Assembly (NCBI GenBank): GCA_964418595.1
Contig: CAYQMF010000001.1
Coordinates: forward strand, 62,001-126,000
Source of the DNA: CAYQMF01 sp964418595
Lineage (GTDB): Bacteria; Planctomycetota; UBA1135; UBA2386
Reading direction: 5' to 3'
DNA length: 64,000 bases
Position 1 is the first letter of the stretch; each line of letters begins with the position of its first letter. The notes beneath the pieces are model-generated. The model did no database searches and was not told the origin of the DNA. It was given only the letters and a program-made list of their open reading frames with translations. A program made the translations under genes and the position numbers. Shown here one piece after another: positions 18,543 through 28,223 of this stretch.

Positions 18543-21500
18543 ATGCTGTTCGCCGCGCTCTGCCTCGCCGCCCTGCAGGTTCCGCCATCGGGGAGTGACA
18601 TCGCGAAGACCTTCGCCGCGCCCGAAGGCGTCCGCGTCGATCTCTGGGCGGAGTCGCCGCTGTTCTTCAACCCCACCGCGATCGACGTGGACGGCAAGGG
18701 CCGCGTCTGGGTGACGGAGGCGGTCAACTACCGGCGCTGGGGGAAGCGCAACCCGGGGCTCGCGCATCCGGAGGGCGACCGCGTCGTCGTGCTCGAGGAC
18801 AAGGACGGCGACGGGCGCGCGGAGACGGCGACGGTGTTCGTGCAGGACAAGGACCTCACGGCGCCACTCGGGATCGCAGTGCTGGGCGATCGCGTGTTCG
18901 TGTCGTGCTCGCCGAACCTGTTCGTGTACCGCGATCGCGACGGCGACCTCGTGGCCGACGAGCGCGAGGTCTTCCTCACCGGCTTCGGCGGCTTCGATCA
19001 TGACCACGGGCTGCACTCGGTGGTGGCGACGCCGTGGGGCGAGTTGTTCTGGTGTGCAGGCAACGCCGGCCCGCACCTCGTGCGCGACCACGACGGCTTC
19101 ATGCTGCGCAGCGGCTCGGCCTACACGGGCGGCGGGCCGACGACGGTGAACAACCAGCCCGGTCTCGTCAGCGACGACGGGCGCGTGTGGGTCGGCGGGC
19201 TGGTGGGCGCGATGCGCCTCGACGGCGGCGGCCTGCGCGTGCTCGCGCACAACTTCCGCAACGAGTACGAGATCGCCGCCAACTCCTTCGGCGACATGTT
19301 CACGGAGGACAACGACGACGACGGCAACGCCGGCTGCCGCACGGTGGTGATCACGGAAGGCGGCAACTACGGCTACTTCAGCGGCGACGGCGCGCGCACC
19401 TGGCAGGTCGACCGCCGGCCCGACCAGGACCGACTGGCCGCGCACTGGCACCAGGACGATCCCGGCGTGATGCCGCTCGGCTGTGGCAACGGCGGCGGCG
19501 GGCCCACCGGAGTCGCGGTGTACGAAGGCTCGCTCCTGCCGCAGCTCGCCGGCGCGGTACTCAACTGCGACGCGGGGCGGTCGGCGGTGTACGCGCACCG
19601 CCCGCACGTCGAGGGCGCCGGCGTGAAGCTCGCCCCGGGCACGTTGCTCGGCGTGCGCCCGACCGGGGACAACAGCAGCCGCTGGTTCCGACCCAGCGAC
19701 GTCGCGGTCGCCGCCGACGGCTCGATCCTCGTGGCGGACTGGTACGACCCCGGCGTGGGCGGACATGCGATGGGCGATCGCGAAGGCTACGGTCGCATCC
19801 TGCGCCTCGTCCCGCAGGGTCACGCCGCCGGCTGGGGCAGGCTCGACACGAGCATCGACTCGCCGGCGGTGCACGTCCGCGCGCGCGCGGCGCTCGCCGC
19901 GGTGCCCGCCGAGCTCGCAGCGCCGAAGGCCGACGACCTGCCGGCGTTGGCGCGACGGCTCTGGGTGTGGGCGCGTGACAAGGAAACACAACCGCGGGTG
20001 CGCGCCGCCCTCCAGCACGGCGACGCGCGCATCCGGCTCACCGCGTACCGAGCGCTGCGGCAGGCGCAGGGCTTCGATCTCACGACGGCCGCGAGCCTCG
20101 CCGCGGATCCGTCCGCGTTCGTGCGCGCAGAGATTGCTGCGACCCTGCGCGACGTGCCGTGGGCCGAGTGCGCCGACTTCCTGACGACGCTCGCGCGCGC
20201 GCACGTCGCCGGCGATCGCCAATACCTCGAGTGCGTGGGCCTCGGCGCCACCGGCAAGGAGGCGCAACTCTGGGCGCGCCTGCTCACGGAGTTCGGCGAT
20301 CGCGCGCTCCGCGCCGCCAGCAGCGGGGGCGGCGGCGTGCTCTTCGAGCTGGCTTGGCGCCTGCACCCCGAGTCGGCGCTGCCGCTCCTGCGCGGCGCCG
20401 CCCAGGCGGGCGGGGCCGACCCCACCGTGTGGCGGGCGGCGCTGGACGCGATCGCGTTCATCCCCGGGCGCGCCGCCGCCGAGACGATGCTCGCCCTCGC
20501 GGCGATCGGCGACGACGCGCGCCGCAGTCACGCCGAAGTGTGGCTCGCGCAGAACGCCATCGGTCGCTGGCGGACGCACGGCATCACCGCCGGCGCCGTG
20601 GGCGACCTCGCCGACGCCAAGACGCTCTGGACTTCGCCGGTGATCCGGCGCGGCGACCGCGCCCAGGTCGACGTCGACGTGCGCGGCGCCGACGTGCTGT
20701 GGCTCGTGGTGGACGACGCCGGCAACGGCAACTCGTGCGACTGGGCCGACTGGATCGCGCCGCGCTTCGTGGGAGCGACCGGCGAGACGAAGCTCACGTC
20801 GCTCGCGTGGCAATCCGCCACCGCCGAGTGGGGCGAAGTGCGCAAGCAACACGCGGCCGACGGCCGACCGCTGCGCGTCGGCGGCAAGCGCGTCGCGGAC
20901 GGGATCGGCACGCACGCCCATTCGCAGATCGCGTTCCGCGTGCCGGCGGGCGCCGAGCGCTTCGTGGCCGAGTGCGCCGGCGACGACGGCGGCACGGAGC
21001 AGGGGGGGAACGCCACGTCGATCCGGTTCGCGGTGCACGTCGAGGTGCGACCCGACCTCGCCGCCGTGCAAGCCGAACAACGCGCCGCGCTCGGTGGCGA
21101 CGTCGCCCTCGCCACGAAGCTCGCGGCATCCACCGATGGCGCGCTCTTCCTCGTGACCCGCGCGGCCGAGCTGCCCGCTCAGGTGCGCGCCGCCGTCGAG
21201 CCGAAGCTGCAGGCGCACGCCGACCTCGCCGTGCGCGCGCTCGCGAGCGAGGCCTTCCCGCGCCGCACGCGCAGCGGCGAGGCGCTGCCGCCCCTCGACG
21301 CGTTGGCGGCGCTCGCCGGCGACATCGGCCGCGGGCGCGAGTTGTTCCGCGGCCGCGCGACCTGCGTCGCGTGCCACGTGGTCGACGACATCGGCGGCGC
21401 GCTCGGACCGGATCTGTCGCTGATCCGCGACAAGTTCGGCCGGCGCGAGGTGATCGACGCCGTCCTCAATCCGAGCGCGGCGATCGCGTTCGGCTTCGAC

Positions 21501-22310
21501 TCCTGGCGCCTGTCGCTGCAGGACGGCCGTGTGCTGGTGGGCGCGGTGCTCGCCGACGGCGACCCGGTCGTGCTGCGCGATCTCGCCGGCCGACGCGAAG
21601 TGCTCGCCGCCGCCGAGGTGATCGCACGCCAGCGTCAGACGGTGTCGCTCATGCCCGACGCGCTCGCGCTCGGCCTGTCGGCGCAGGACCTCGCCGACCT
21701 CGCGACGTTCCTGCTCGACGATCCCAGCGCCGCCCCGACCTTCGGGCCCACGCAGAGCCTGTTCGATGGCAAGTCGCTCGACGGCTGGCGCGAGTTCGTG
21801 CCGGGTGGCCACGCGGCGCCGACCTTCGCCGTGCGCGACGGCGTGCTCGCCTGCCGAGGCGAGCCGGCCGGGTACATCCACACCGTGCGCACGTACACCA
21901 ACTTCGAGCTGACGCTCGAGTGGCGCGTCGACCCGAGTCGACCCGGCAACTCGGGGGTGCTGCTGCGCGTGCAGGCGCCGCACAAGGTGTGGCCGCGCGC
22001 GATCGAGGCGCAGCTCAACACCGGCGACGCCGGCGACATCTGGAACATCGACGAGTTCCAGATGACGACCGACCCCGCCCGCACGCGCGGCCGGCACACC
22101 GTCAAGCTCCTGCCTGGCACCGAGAAGCCGCTGGGCGAATGGAACCGCTATCGCCTGCGCCTCGACCACGGACGCTGCACGCTGGAGGTGAACGGCGCCA
22201 TCCAGAACACGGCGAGCTGGTGCGAGGAGCTGGCCGGCACGATCGCGCTGCAGTCCGAAGGCGCCGCGATCGAGTTCCGCGCCATCGAGCTGCGCGAGAT
22301 CCTCGACTGA
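18543..22310 (+). CDS. PVC-type dehydrogenase fused to HEAT, NPCBM-like, cytochrome c and DUF1080 domains
   Basis: The protein has 1,255 residues from the ATG at 18543 (an in-frame GTG at 18522 is possible); signal peptide MLFAALCLAALQ. Domains in order: a membrane-bound-dehydrogenase-like beta-propeller (about 20-430; AVNYRRWGKRNPG, DHDHGLHSVV, NEYEIAANSFGDMFTEDNDDDGN), HEAT-like helices (about 430-680), an NPCBM-like sandwich (about 690-830; GKRVADGIGTHAHSQI), a PVC-type cytochrome c module with CVACH at 941-945 and a distal Met-rich segment, and from 1071 a 3-keto-disaccharide hydrolase DUF1080 domain (LFDGKSLDGWREF). It likely oxidises sugars outside the cytoplasm and passes electrons to its own haem, with DUF1080 binding or cleaving the 3-keto product. 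Confidence 0.9.
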   Translation: MLFAALCLAALQVPPSGSDIAKTFAAPEGVRVDLWAESPLFFNPTAIDVDGKGRVWVTEAVNYRRWGKRNPGLAHPEGDRVVVLEDKDGDGRAETATVFVQDKDLTAPLGIAVLGDRVFVSCSPNLFVYRDRDGDLVADEREVFLTGFGGFDHDHGLHSVVATPWGELFWCAGNAGPHLVRDHDGFMLRSGSAYTGGGPTTVNNQPGLVSDDGRVWVGGLVGAMRLDGGGLRVLAHNFRNEYEIAANSFGDMFTEDNDDDGNAGCRTVVITEGGNYGYFSGDGARTWQVDRRPDQDRLAAHWHQDDPGVMPLGCGNGGGGPTGVAVYEGSLLPQLAGAVLNCDAGRSAVYAHRPHVEGAGVKLAPGTLLGVRPTGDNSSRWFRPSDVAVAADGSILVADWYDPGVGGHAMGDREGYGRILRLVPQGHAAGWGRLDTSIDSPAVHVRARAALAAVPAELAAPKADDLPALARRLWVWARDKETQPRVRAALQHGDARIRLTAYRALRQAQGFDLTTAASLAADPSAFVRAEIAATLRDVPWAECADFLTTLARAHVAGDRQYLECVGLGATGKEAQLWARLLTEFGDRALRAASSGGGGVLFELAWRLHPESALPLLRGAAQAGGADPTVWRAALDAIAFIPGRAAAETMLALAAIGDDARRSHAEVWLAQNAIGRWRTHGITAGAVGDLADAKTLWTSPVIRRGDRAQVDVDVRGADVLWLVVDDAGNGNSCDWADWIAPRFVGATGETKLTSLAWQSATAEWGEVRKQHAADGRPLRVGGKRVADGIGTHAHSQIAFRVPAGAERFVAECAGDDGGTEQGGNATSIRFAVHVEVRPDLAAVQAEQRAALGGDVALATKLAASTDGALFLVTRAAELPAQVRAAVEPKLQAHADLAVRALASEAFPRRTRSGEALPPLDALAALAGDIGRGRELFRGRATCVACHVVDDIGGALGPDLSLIRDKFGRREVIDAVLNPSAAIAFGFDSWRLSLQDGRVLVGAVLADGDPVVLRDLAGRREVLAAAEVIARQRQTVSLMPDALALGLSAQDLADLATFLLDDPSAAPTFGPTQSLFDGKSLDGWREFVPGGHAAPTFAVRDGVLACRGEPAGYIHTVRTYTNFELTLEWRVDPSRPGNSGVLLRVQAPHKVWPRAIEAQLNTGDAGDIWNIDEFQMTTDPARTRGRHTVKLLPGTEKPLGEWNRYRLRLDHGRCTLEVNGAIQNTASWCEELAGTIALQSEGAAIEFRAIELREILD

Positions 22311-22340
22311 GGGTGATCGGGCGAAGCAACCGCCTACCGC

Positions 22341-23717
22341 CTACCGCAGCACGAAGGTGTCCGCGTTGGTGAGCCGGGTCGCGGTGGCGTTCACGGCCGC
22401 CGCCTGCAGGTGCAGCGTGACCCCGCGCAGCGTCGCGTCGCCGGGCACCGGCAGACCCAGGTAGGCGCGCGCATCGGCGGTGATCGCGAGCGCGGGCAGC
22501 GGCGCGTCGATGGGTACGAAGAACGCACCGAACGGCGTGGGGATGCCGCTCGCGAAGCGCGTGGCGCCGAGCCATGGGACGACGAAGTCACCGTTGGCCG
22601 CCGTCGCGCCGAGCGTGAGGCTCCCACCGACCGCCACCGTGCTCACCGCGAGCGCCGCGAGCGCCGGCGCGGGCGCCTGCTGCCACACGATGCGCGCGAC
22701 GCTGTCGGCGCCGTACGGCGACGCGGTGCCATACAGCACCCACAGGTTGCCGTCGGGTCCGTCGGCGACGGCGTAGATGCTGCCCGGCAGCCGCTGGAAG
22801 AGCGACATGCCGCGCACTGCACCGGTGGCGTCGAGGTCGACGAAGCTCAGGTCGCCACGAATCCAGTCGCCCACGAACCAGCCGTCCTGGAAGCGCGGCG
22901 GGTACAGCGGCCCCGACGCGAACGCGCACGCCGTCGGCGCCGTCTGCGGGTTGAAGTAGTACAGCGGGTCTTCGGTGGTCGGGTCCGGCGTCAGCTCGCG
23001 CCCGTCGTGCGTCGGCCAGCCGTAGTTGCGGCCGGGCAGCAGACGGTTGAACTCGTCGTCGACGAGGAGCCCGTTCTCGGTCTGGTAGATGTCGGGCCGA
23101 GACGGGTGTACCGCGATGCCGAACGCGTTGCGGTGCCCGTACGAGAACACGTAGCTGCCCGGGAAGGAGTTGTCGTTCGGCACCGTGCCGGCAGGCGTCG
23201 CCACGCGCCACACCTTCCCGCTCAGGCTCTGCAGGTTCATCGGCGTCGTCGTGTCGGCGGCATCGCCGTTGAGCACGTAGAGCCTGCCATCGACGCCGAA
23301 CAGCATCGGCCCGATGTTGTGCGCGAACGAGATCGGGGAGCGCGGCGGCAGGAGCAGCGGTTGCGCGCCGGCGCCCGCGACCTCCTTGAGCCGGACGATG
23401 GCGTTCTCGCCGGTGAGCGCGGTGTGCGACACGTACACGTAGCCGTTCTGGAGGAAGCCCGGATCGACGGCGATGCCGATGGCGCCCGCCGAGCCCACGT
23501 CCTGGAACACGGCGAGCGTCGCCCACACGCCGGCGATCCCGCCGTTGGCGACCACCACGATCCTGCCGGTGCGCCGCTCGACGACGAGCAGGCGCCCGTC
23601 GGGGGTGAACGCCATGCCGCACGCCTCCTGCAGCCCGGTGGCGACGGGGTCGATGCGGAAGCCGGGCTCCTGGACGGCGAGGGCCAGCGCGAGAGAACAG
23701 AGGGCGAGCACGGGCAC
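22341..23717 (-). CDS. Secreted glucose/sorbosone dehydrogenase-like (PQQ-type propeller) protein
   Basis: The protein has 458 residues. The GTG at 23717 gives the short signal VPVLALCSLALALAVQ. The propeller carries family blocks CGMAFTPDGRLLVVERRTGRI, DPGFLQNGYVYVSHT, NIGPMLFGVDGRLYVLNGD, VFSYGHRNAFGIAVHPS and GRNYGWPTHDG, as in PQQ-dependent soluble aldose dehydrogenases. The last ~100 residues (from about 360) are the lineage exoprotein domain. Cofactor use is inferred from the family. It is convergent with the giant dehydrogenase gene, so the two are related in theme rather than in transcription. Confidence 0.85.
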   Translation of the reverse strand: MPVLALCSLALALAVQEPGFRIDPVATGLQEACGMAFTPDGRLLVVERRTGRIVVVANGGIAGVWATLAVFQDVGSAGAIGIAVDPGFLQNGYVYVSHTALTGENAIVRLKEVAGAGAQPLLLPPRSPISFAHNIGPMLFGVDGRLYVLNGDAADTTTPMNLQSLSGKVWRVATPAGTVPNDNSFPGSYVFSYGHRNAFGIAVHPSRPDIYQTENGLLVDDEFNRLLPGRNYGWPTHDGRELTPDPTTEDPLYYFNPQTAPTACAFASGPLYPPRFQDGWFVGDWIRGDLSFVDLDATGAVRGMSLFQRLPGSIYAVADGPDGNLWVLYGTASPYGADSVARIVWQQAPAPALAALAVSTVAVGGSLTLGATAANGDFVVPWLGATRFASGIPTPFGAFFVPIDAPLPALAITADARAYLGLPVPGDATLRGVTLHLQAAAVNATATRLTNADTFVLR

Positions 23718-23808
23718 GTGCGAGAGCCTATCCGCATCGCGGAGCCACCGGGCACGGTGACACGCCGGGCCGGGCGAACTAACCTCACGGCCTCGACCCG
23801 GAGTCTTG

Positions 23809-25068
23809 ATGAACAAGCGCGAGTTCCTGCAGGCCGCGGGCGGCACGTCCCTGGGGCTGATCTTCTCTCCCGATCGCCTCGCGTACATGGCGCGCGTGCC
23901 GGCGGCGCGCCTCGCCGCCGACGATCCGTTCTGGGATGCGATCCGCGCGCGCTACGTGCTGACACCCGACTACATCAACCTCGAGAGCGGTTACTACTCG
24001 ATGCAGGCCGAGCCGGTGCTCGACGCGTTCCTCGGGCACGTGCGGGCGGTCAACCGCGCGGCGTCGCACTACATGCGCACCGTCCTCGACGAGAACAAGG
24101 CGCGCGTGCAGGCGCGGCTGGCGAAGATGGCCGGCTGCGGCGCCGACGAACTCGTGATCACGCGCAACACGACGGAGTCGCTCGACACCGTGATCGCCGG
24201 CTACGACTGGAAGCCAGGAGACGAGGCGGTCATGGCGTCGCACGACTACGGCGCCATGCTCGCTCAGTTCGCGCTGCAGGCGCGGCGGCACGGGATGGTG
24301 AACAAGATCGTGCACATCCCGCTGCACCCGAAGTCCGACGACGAGATCGTCGAGCGCTACGCGGCGGCGATCACGGACAAGACCCGGCTCCTCATGATCT
24401 GCCACGTCGTGAACCTCACCGGCCAGGTGCTGCCGGTGGCGAAGGTCGCGGCGATGGCGCGGGCGCGCGGGGTGCACGTCATGGTCGACGGCGCGCACGC
24501 GTTCGGGCAGCTGCAGTTCACGATCCCGGAACTGGGCGGCGATTACTACGGCGCGTCGCTGCACAAGTGGCTCGGCTGCCCGCTCGGGGCGGGGATCCTG
24601 TATGTGCGCAAGGATCGCATCGCCGGGCTGTGGCCGTTGTTCGCCGCCGTCAACGTCGAGGACGACGACATCCGCAAGCTCAACCACACCGGCACGCACC
24701 CGGCGCACACCGACCTCGCCATCGAGGACGCGATCGCGTTCCACGAGGCGATCGGGGCCGAGCGCAAGGAGGCGCGCCTGCGCTACCTGCAGAACTTCTG
24801 GACGAGCCGCGTCCGGGGCAAGCCGCGCATCGTCGTCAACACGCCGACCGATCCGGCGCGCACCTGCGCCATCGCCAACGTCAGCATCGAAGGCGTCCCG
24901 CCGCGCGAACTCGCCCGTCGCCTGATGGACGAGCATCGGATCTGGACGATCGCCATCGACCGCAAGGCGGCCGGGATCGAGGGCGTGCGCATCACGCCGC
25001 ACGTGTTCACGACCACGGCCGAGCTTGACGCGTTGGTGGCGGCGCTGACCGGGATCGCCGCCGGCTGA
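23809..25068 (+). CDS. Class V aminotransferase (PLP-dependent), exported type
   Basis: The protein has 419 residues. The start MNKREFLQAAGGTSLGLIF resembles a weak Tat-like leader with KR in place of RR. PLP-fold marks are ELVITRNTTESLDTVIAGYD near residue 125, MVDGAHAFGQLQF near 227, and the Schiff-base lysine Lys253 in GASLHKWLGCPLGAG, the usual pattern for the isopenicillin-epimerase/cysteine-desulfurase-like group. The amino donor and acceptor are unknown. The ABC-F gene begins 6 bases after its stop, which suggests co-transcription. Confidence 0.85.
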   Translation: MNKREFLQAAGGTSLGLIFSPDRLAYMARVPAARLAADDPFWDAIRARYVLTPDYINLESGYYSMQAEPVLDAFLGHVRAVNRAASHYMRTVLDENKARVQARLAKMAGCGADELVITRNTTESLDTVIAGYDWKPGDEAVMASHDYGAMLAQFALQARRHGMVNKIVHIPLHPKSDDEIVERYAAAITDKTRLLMICHVVNLTGQVLPVAKVAAMARARGVHVMVDGAHAFGQLQFTIPELGGDYYGASLHKWLGCPLGAGILYVRKDRIAGLWPLFAAVNVEDDDIRKLNHTGTHPAHTDLAIEDAIAFHEAIGAERKEARLRYLQNFWTSRVRGKPRIVVNTPTDPARTCAIANVSIEGVPPRELARRLMDEHRIWTIAIDRKAAGIEGVRITPHVFTTTAELDALVAALTGIAAG

Positions 25069-25074
25069 CAGCCC

Positions 25075-26964
25075 ATGATCAGCCTCGGGCAGATCGAGCG
25101 TCGCTTCGGCGACAACCTCGTGCTCACCGACGCCAGCCTCAGCATCGAGGGGCGCGCGCGCATCGGCGTGATCGGCGACAACGGCGCCGGCAAGACGACC
25201 TTCATCAGGATCCTGGCCGGGGTCGACGAGCCCGACCGCGGCGTGCGGCAGGCGCAGAAGGGGCTGCGCATCGCCTACGGCGCGCAGATCCCGAAGATGC
25301 CTGCGGGCACGACGATCCTCGACTACGTGCGCGTGGGCGACGGCGAGGCGGAGAAGCTCGGGGCGCAGCTCGCCGACCTCGAGCGCATGCTCCACGCCGA
25401 TCCGGCCAACGAGCAGATCCTCGCGGAGTACGGCCACCTCCAGGCGGTGTTCGAGGCCGGCGGCGGCTACCGGCGGCAGAACCTGTGCGAGCGTGTCCTC
25501 GGCGGCCTGGGGTTTGGGGCGGACACCTGGACGCGCGACGTGGCGGTGCTGTCGGGCGGCGAGAAGTCGCGCGTGGCGCTCGCGGTGCTGATGACCGCGC
25601 CCGCCGACCTGCTGATCCTCGACGAGCCCACCAACCACCTCGACCTCCAAGGCATCGAGTTCATGGAGGACTTCGTGCAGCGCTATCCCGGCGCGGTGGT
25701 GGTGGTGAGCCACGACCGCGAGTTCCTCGACGCAACCTGCACCCGCATCTGCGAAGTCGAGGGCGGCACGACCACGCACTTCGCCGGCAACTACTCGGCG
25801 TACGCGCGGCAGCGCGACGACAACCTGCTGGCGCAGGCGCGCGCCTACAAGGATCAGCAGGCGTTCGTCGCCAAGGAGATGGACTACATCCGCCGCAACA
25901 TGGCCGGCCAGAACTCGGCGCAGGCGAAGGGCCGGCTCAAGCGCCTGCAGCGGCTGGAGATGATCGACCGGCCGAAGGGTCCGAGCCGGCGGCTGCACCT
26001 GCGCTTCCAGGGCGGGCGCGGCGCGCAGGGCCAGACCGTCGTCGAGCTCGAGGGCGGCAGCGCGACGTTGCCGGACGGGCGCGTGTTGTTCGCGGGCCTC
26101 GACCTGCGCGTCTTCCACGGCGAGGTCCTGGCGATCCTCGGCCGCAACGGCATCGGCAAGAGCACGCTCCTGCGCGCGCTCGCCGGGATCCCCGGCGCGT
26201 TCGTGCGCGGGCGGATCGAACGCGCGGTCGGCGCGCGCGCGGGCTTCTTCTCGCAGGAGATGACGGAGCTGCCGACGACCGGCACGGTGCTCGACGCGAT
26301 GCGCGCGCGCGAGGTGACCACCACCGAGAAGGAACTGCGCGATCACCTCGCCCTGTTCCTGTTCCGCGACGACGACGTCGATCTGCCGGTGGCGACGCTG
26401 TCGGGCGGCGAGAAGCGTCGCCTGTGCCTCGCGCGCCTCACGCGCACCAGCTACGACTACCTCTGCCTCGACGAACCGACGAACCACCTCGACATCGCCA
26501 CGCGCGAGCGCCTCGAGCAGGCGCTCGCCGCCTACACCGGCGCGGTGATCATGGTCAGCCACGACCGGGCGCTGGTGCGCGCCCTCGCCGACCGCGTGTT
26601 CTGGATGGACGAGCGCGGTGGACGCATGTTCGACGGCGGCTACGAGCAGTGCGTGGCGCGCCTCGCCGAGGAGCGCAAGGCCGCGCGCGCCGACGAGAGC
26701 GCCGCCAAGGCTGCCGCGCCGCCGCCACCGCGACCCAAGGCCGAGCCGGAAGCGACCCCCGGCAAGATCCGCAACCCGCTCATGTTCGAACGCCTGGAGG
26801 CGGAGATCATCGGGCTCGAAGCGGAGATCGAGACGCTGCGCGCGTCGATGACGCGCGAGGACACCTATCGCGACCCGGCGAAGTTCAAGGCCGCGCAGGA
26901 AGCGGAGCGCGCGCTGCAGGCGAGGCTCGCGGCAGCCTACGAGCGCTGGGAGAACTGGAACTGA
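25075..26964 (+). CDS. uup: ABC-F ATPase, Uup type
   Basis: The protein has 629 residues with two ABC modules: Walker A GDNGAGKTT and GRNGIGKST, signature LSGGEKSRVAL and LSGGEKRRLCL, Walker B LLILDEPTNHLDL and LCLDEPTNHLDI. There is an interdomain linker around 230-310, and a C-terminal charged coiled coil (FERLEAEIIGLEAEIETLRAS...YERWENWN) that marks the Uup branch. No membrane part, as expected for ribosome-acting ABC-F proteins that relieve stalling or affect 50S assembly. Family identity is secure; the exact paralogue is less so. Confidence 0.9.
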   Translation: MISLGQIERRFGDNLVLTDASLSIEGRARIGVIGDNGAGKTTFIRILAGVDEPDRGVRQAQKGLRIAYGAQIPKMPAGTTILDYVRVGDGEAEKLGAQLADLERMLHADPANEQILAEYGHLQAVFEAGGGYRRQNLCERVLGGLGFGADTWTRDVAVLSGGEKSRVALAVLMTAPADLLILDEPTNHLDLQGIEFMEDFVQRYPGAVVVVSHDREFLDATCTRICEVEGGTTTHFAGNYSAYARQRDDNLLAQARAYKDQQAFVAKEMDYIRRNMAGQNSAQAKGRLKRLQRLEMIDRPKGPSRRLHLRFQGGRGAQGQTVVELEGGSATLPDGRVLFAGLDLRVFHGEVLAILGRNGIGKSTLLRALAGIPGAFVRGRIERAVGARAGFFSQEMTELPTTGTVLDAMRAREVTTTEKELRDHLALFLFRDDDVDLPVATLSGGEKRRLCLARLTRTSYDYLCLDEPTNHLDIATRERLEQALAAYTGAVIMVSHDRALVRALADRVFWMDERGGRMFDGGYEQCVARLAEERKAARADESAAKAAAPPPPRPKAEPEATPGKIRNPLMFERLEAEIIGLEAEIETLRASMTREDTYRDPAKFKAAQEAERALQARLAAAYERWENWN

Positions 26965-27017
26965 GGGGAGAGGGCCACCTTGAAAATCCGAATGTAATCC
27001 TCGACATTTCACGGACC

Positions 27018-28172
27018 ATGGTCGCCCGCGAGTCCCACACGAAGCGGCTTGCCGAGCTGTTCGCACAGTTCCCGGTCGTCGCGATCCTGGGTCCCAGACA
27101 GGTGGGCAAGACCACCCTCGCACAACTGTTCGCCGACACGCAGACGACGGCGGTCCACCACTTCGACCTCGAGCGGCCCGCACATCGGCGCAGCCTGCAG
27201 GACCCGATGCTCGCGCTGGAGGACCTGCGTGGCCTCGTCATCCTGGACGAGATCCAGCGCGCGCCGGACATCTTCCCCGTCCTGCGCGTCCTCGCCGATC
27301 GCCCGCGGCGACCGGCGCGGTTCCTCGTGCTCGGCAGTGCCTCGCCCGAACTGCTGCGGCAGAGTTCGGAGACCCTCGCCGGCCGCATCGCACACCATCC
27401 GCTGGGTGGTCTCGGCCTGGCCGAGACCCGGCCGACGTCGCTCGATCGCCTCTGGCTTCGCGGCGGCTTCCCTCGATCGTTCCTCGCGCGCAACGACTCC
27501 GCGAGTGCCACCTGGCGCGAGGAGTTCGTGACGACGTTCCTGGAGCGCGACCTGCCGCAGCTCGGCATCCGCACCGCCGCCACGACCCTGCGCCGGTTCT
27601 GGTCGATGCTCGCGCACGCGCATGGCCAGATCTGGAACGCCTCCGAGTTCGGTCGCTCCCTCGGGGTCAGCGACCAGAGCGCGCGCCACTACCTCGACCT
27701 GCTCACCTCGACCTTCGTCGTGCGCGTCCTGCAGCCGTACCACGTCAACATCCAGAAGCGGCAGGTGAAGTCGCCCAAGGTCTTCCTCGCCGACTCCGGT
27801 CTCCTGCACACCCTGCTCGAGATCACCTCCCTGCAGGAGCTCCGCGGCCACGTGAAGGCCGGCGCTTCCTTCGAAGGCCTCGCGATGCAGACCGTCATCG
27901 ACCACGTCGGCGCCCGCCCGCACGAGTGTTTCTTCTGGGCGACGCACGGTGGCGCGGAGCTGGACCTGCTGATCGTACGCGGTCGCCGGCGCCTGGCCTT
28001 CGAGTTCAAGCTCAACTCAGCGCCCGACCACACGCCCTCCATGCGCGCGGCGGTGGAGGACCTCGCCCTCGACAAGCTGTGGGTCGTCCACCCGGGCAAG
28101 GAGGCCTTCAAGCTGACCGCGACGGTCGAGGCCGTGCCGCTGGGCAAGCTCCCGGCGCAGGCGAGGCTGTGA
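27018..28172 (+). CDS. AAA ATPase with DUF4143 C-terminal domain
   Basis: The protein has 384 residues. Walker A is LGPRQVGKTTLA near residue 25, Walker B LVILDEIQRAP near 77, and SASPELLRQSSETLAGR follows as sensor region. The second half is DUF4143 (FGRSLGVSDQSARHYLDLL, then KSPKVFLADSGLLHTLL and FEFKLNSAPDHT, a nuclease-like E-x-K strand). These ATPases are scattered, often horizontally acquired, and of uncertain role. The ATG at 27018 follows a short AT-rich leader (CTTGAAAATCCGAATGTAA at 26982-27000), unusual for this GC-rich window and a possible promoter. Confidence 0.85.
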   Translation: MVARESHTKRLAELFAQFPVVAILGPRQVGKTTLAQLFADTQTTAVHHFDLERPAHRRSLQDPMLALEDLRGLVILDEIQRAPDIFPVLRVLADRPRRPARFLVLGSASPELLRQSSETLAGRIAHHPLGGLGLAETRPTSLDRLWLRGGFPRSFLARNDSASATWREEFVTTFLERDLPQLGIRTAATTLRRFWSMLAHAHGQIWNASEFGRSLGVSDQSARHYLDLLTSTFVVRVLQPYHVNIQKRQVKSPKVFLADSGLLHTLLEITSLQELRGHVKAGASFEGLAMQTVIDHVGARPHECFFWATHGGAELDLLIVRGRRRLAFEFKLNSAPDHTPSMRAAVEDLALDKLWVVHPGKEAFKLTATVEAVPLGKLPAQARL

Positions 28173-28223
28173 CAAGGAGGACACGGCGCGGCGCCGATAC
28201 ACTGCGAGCCGCCTTCGGCCCCC

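Noticed and set aside
18507..22169. A 1,220-codon minus-strand open frame opposite the dehydrogenase fusion
   Set aside because: The sequence has no domain and is biased toward Arg, Val, Gly and His. The plus strand has a full set of recognised domains.
22331..22348. Short tandem CCGCCTA repeat between convergent genes
   Set aside because: Only about two and a half units, at a gene 3' end; it is too short to interpret.
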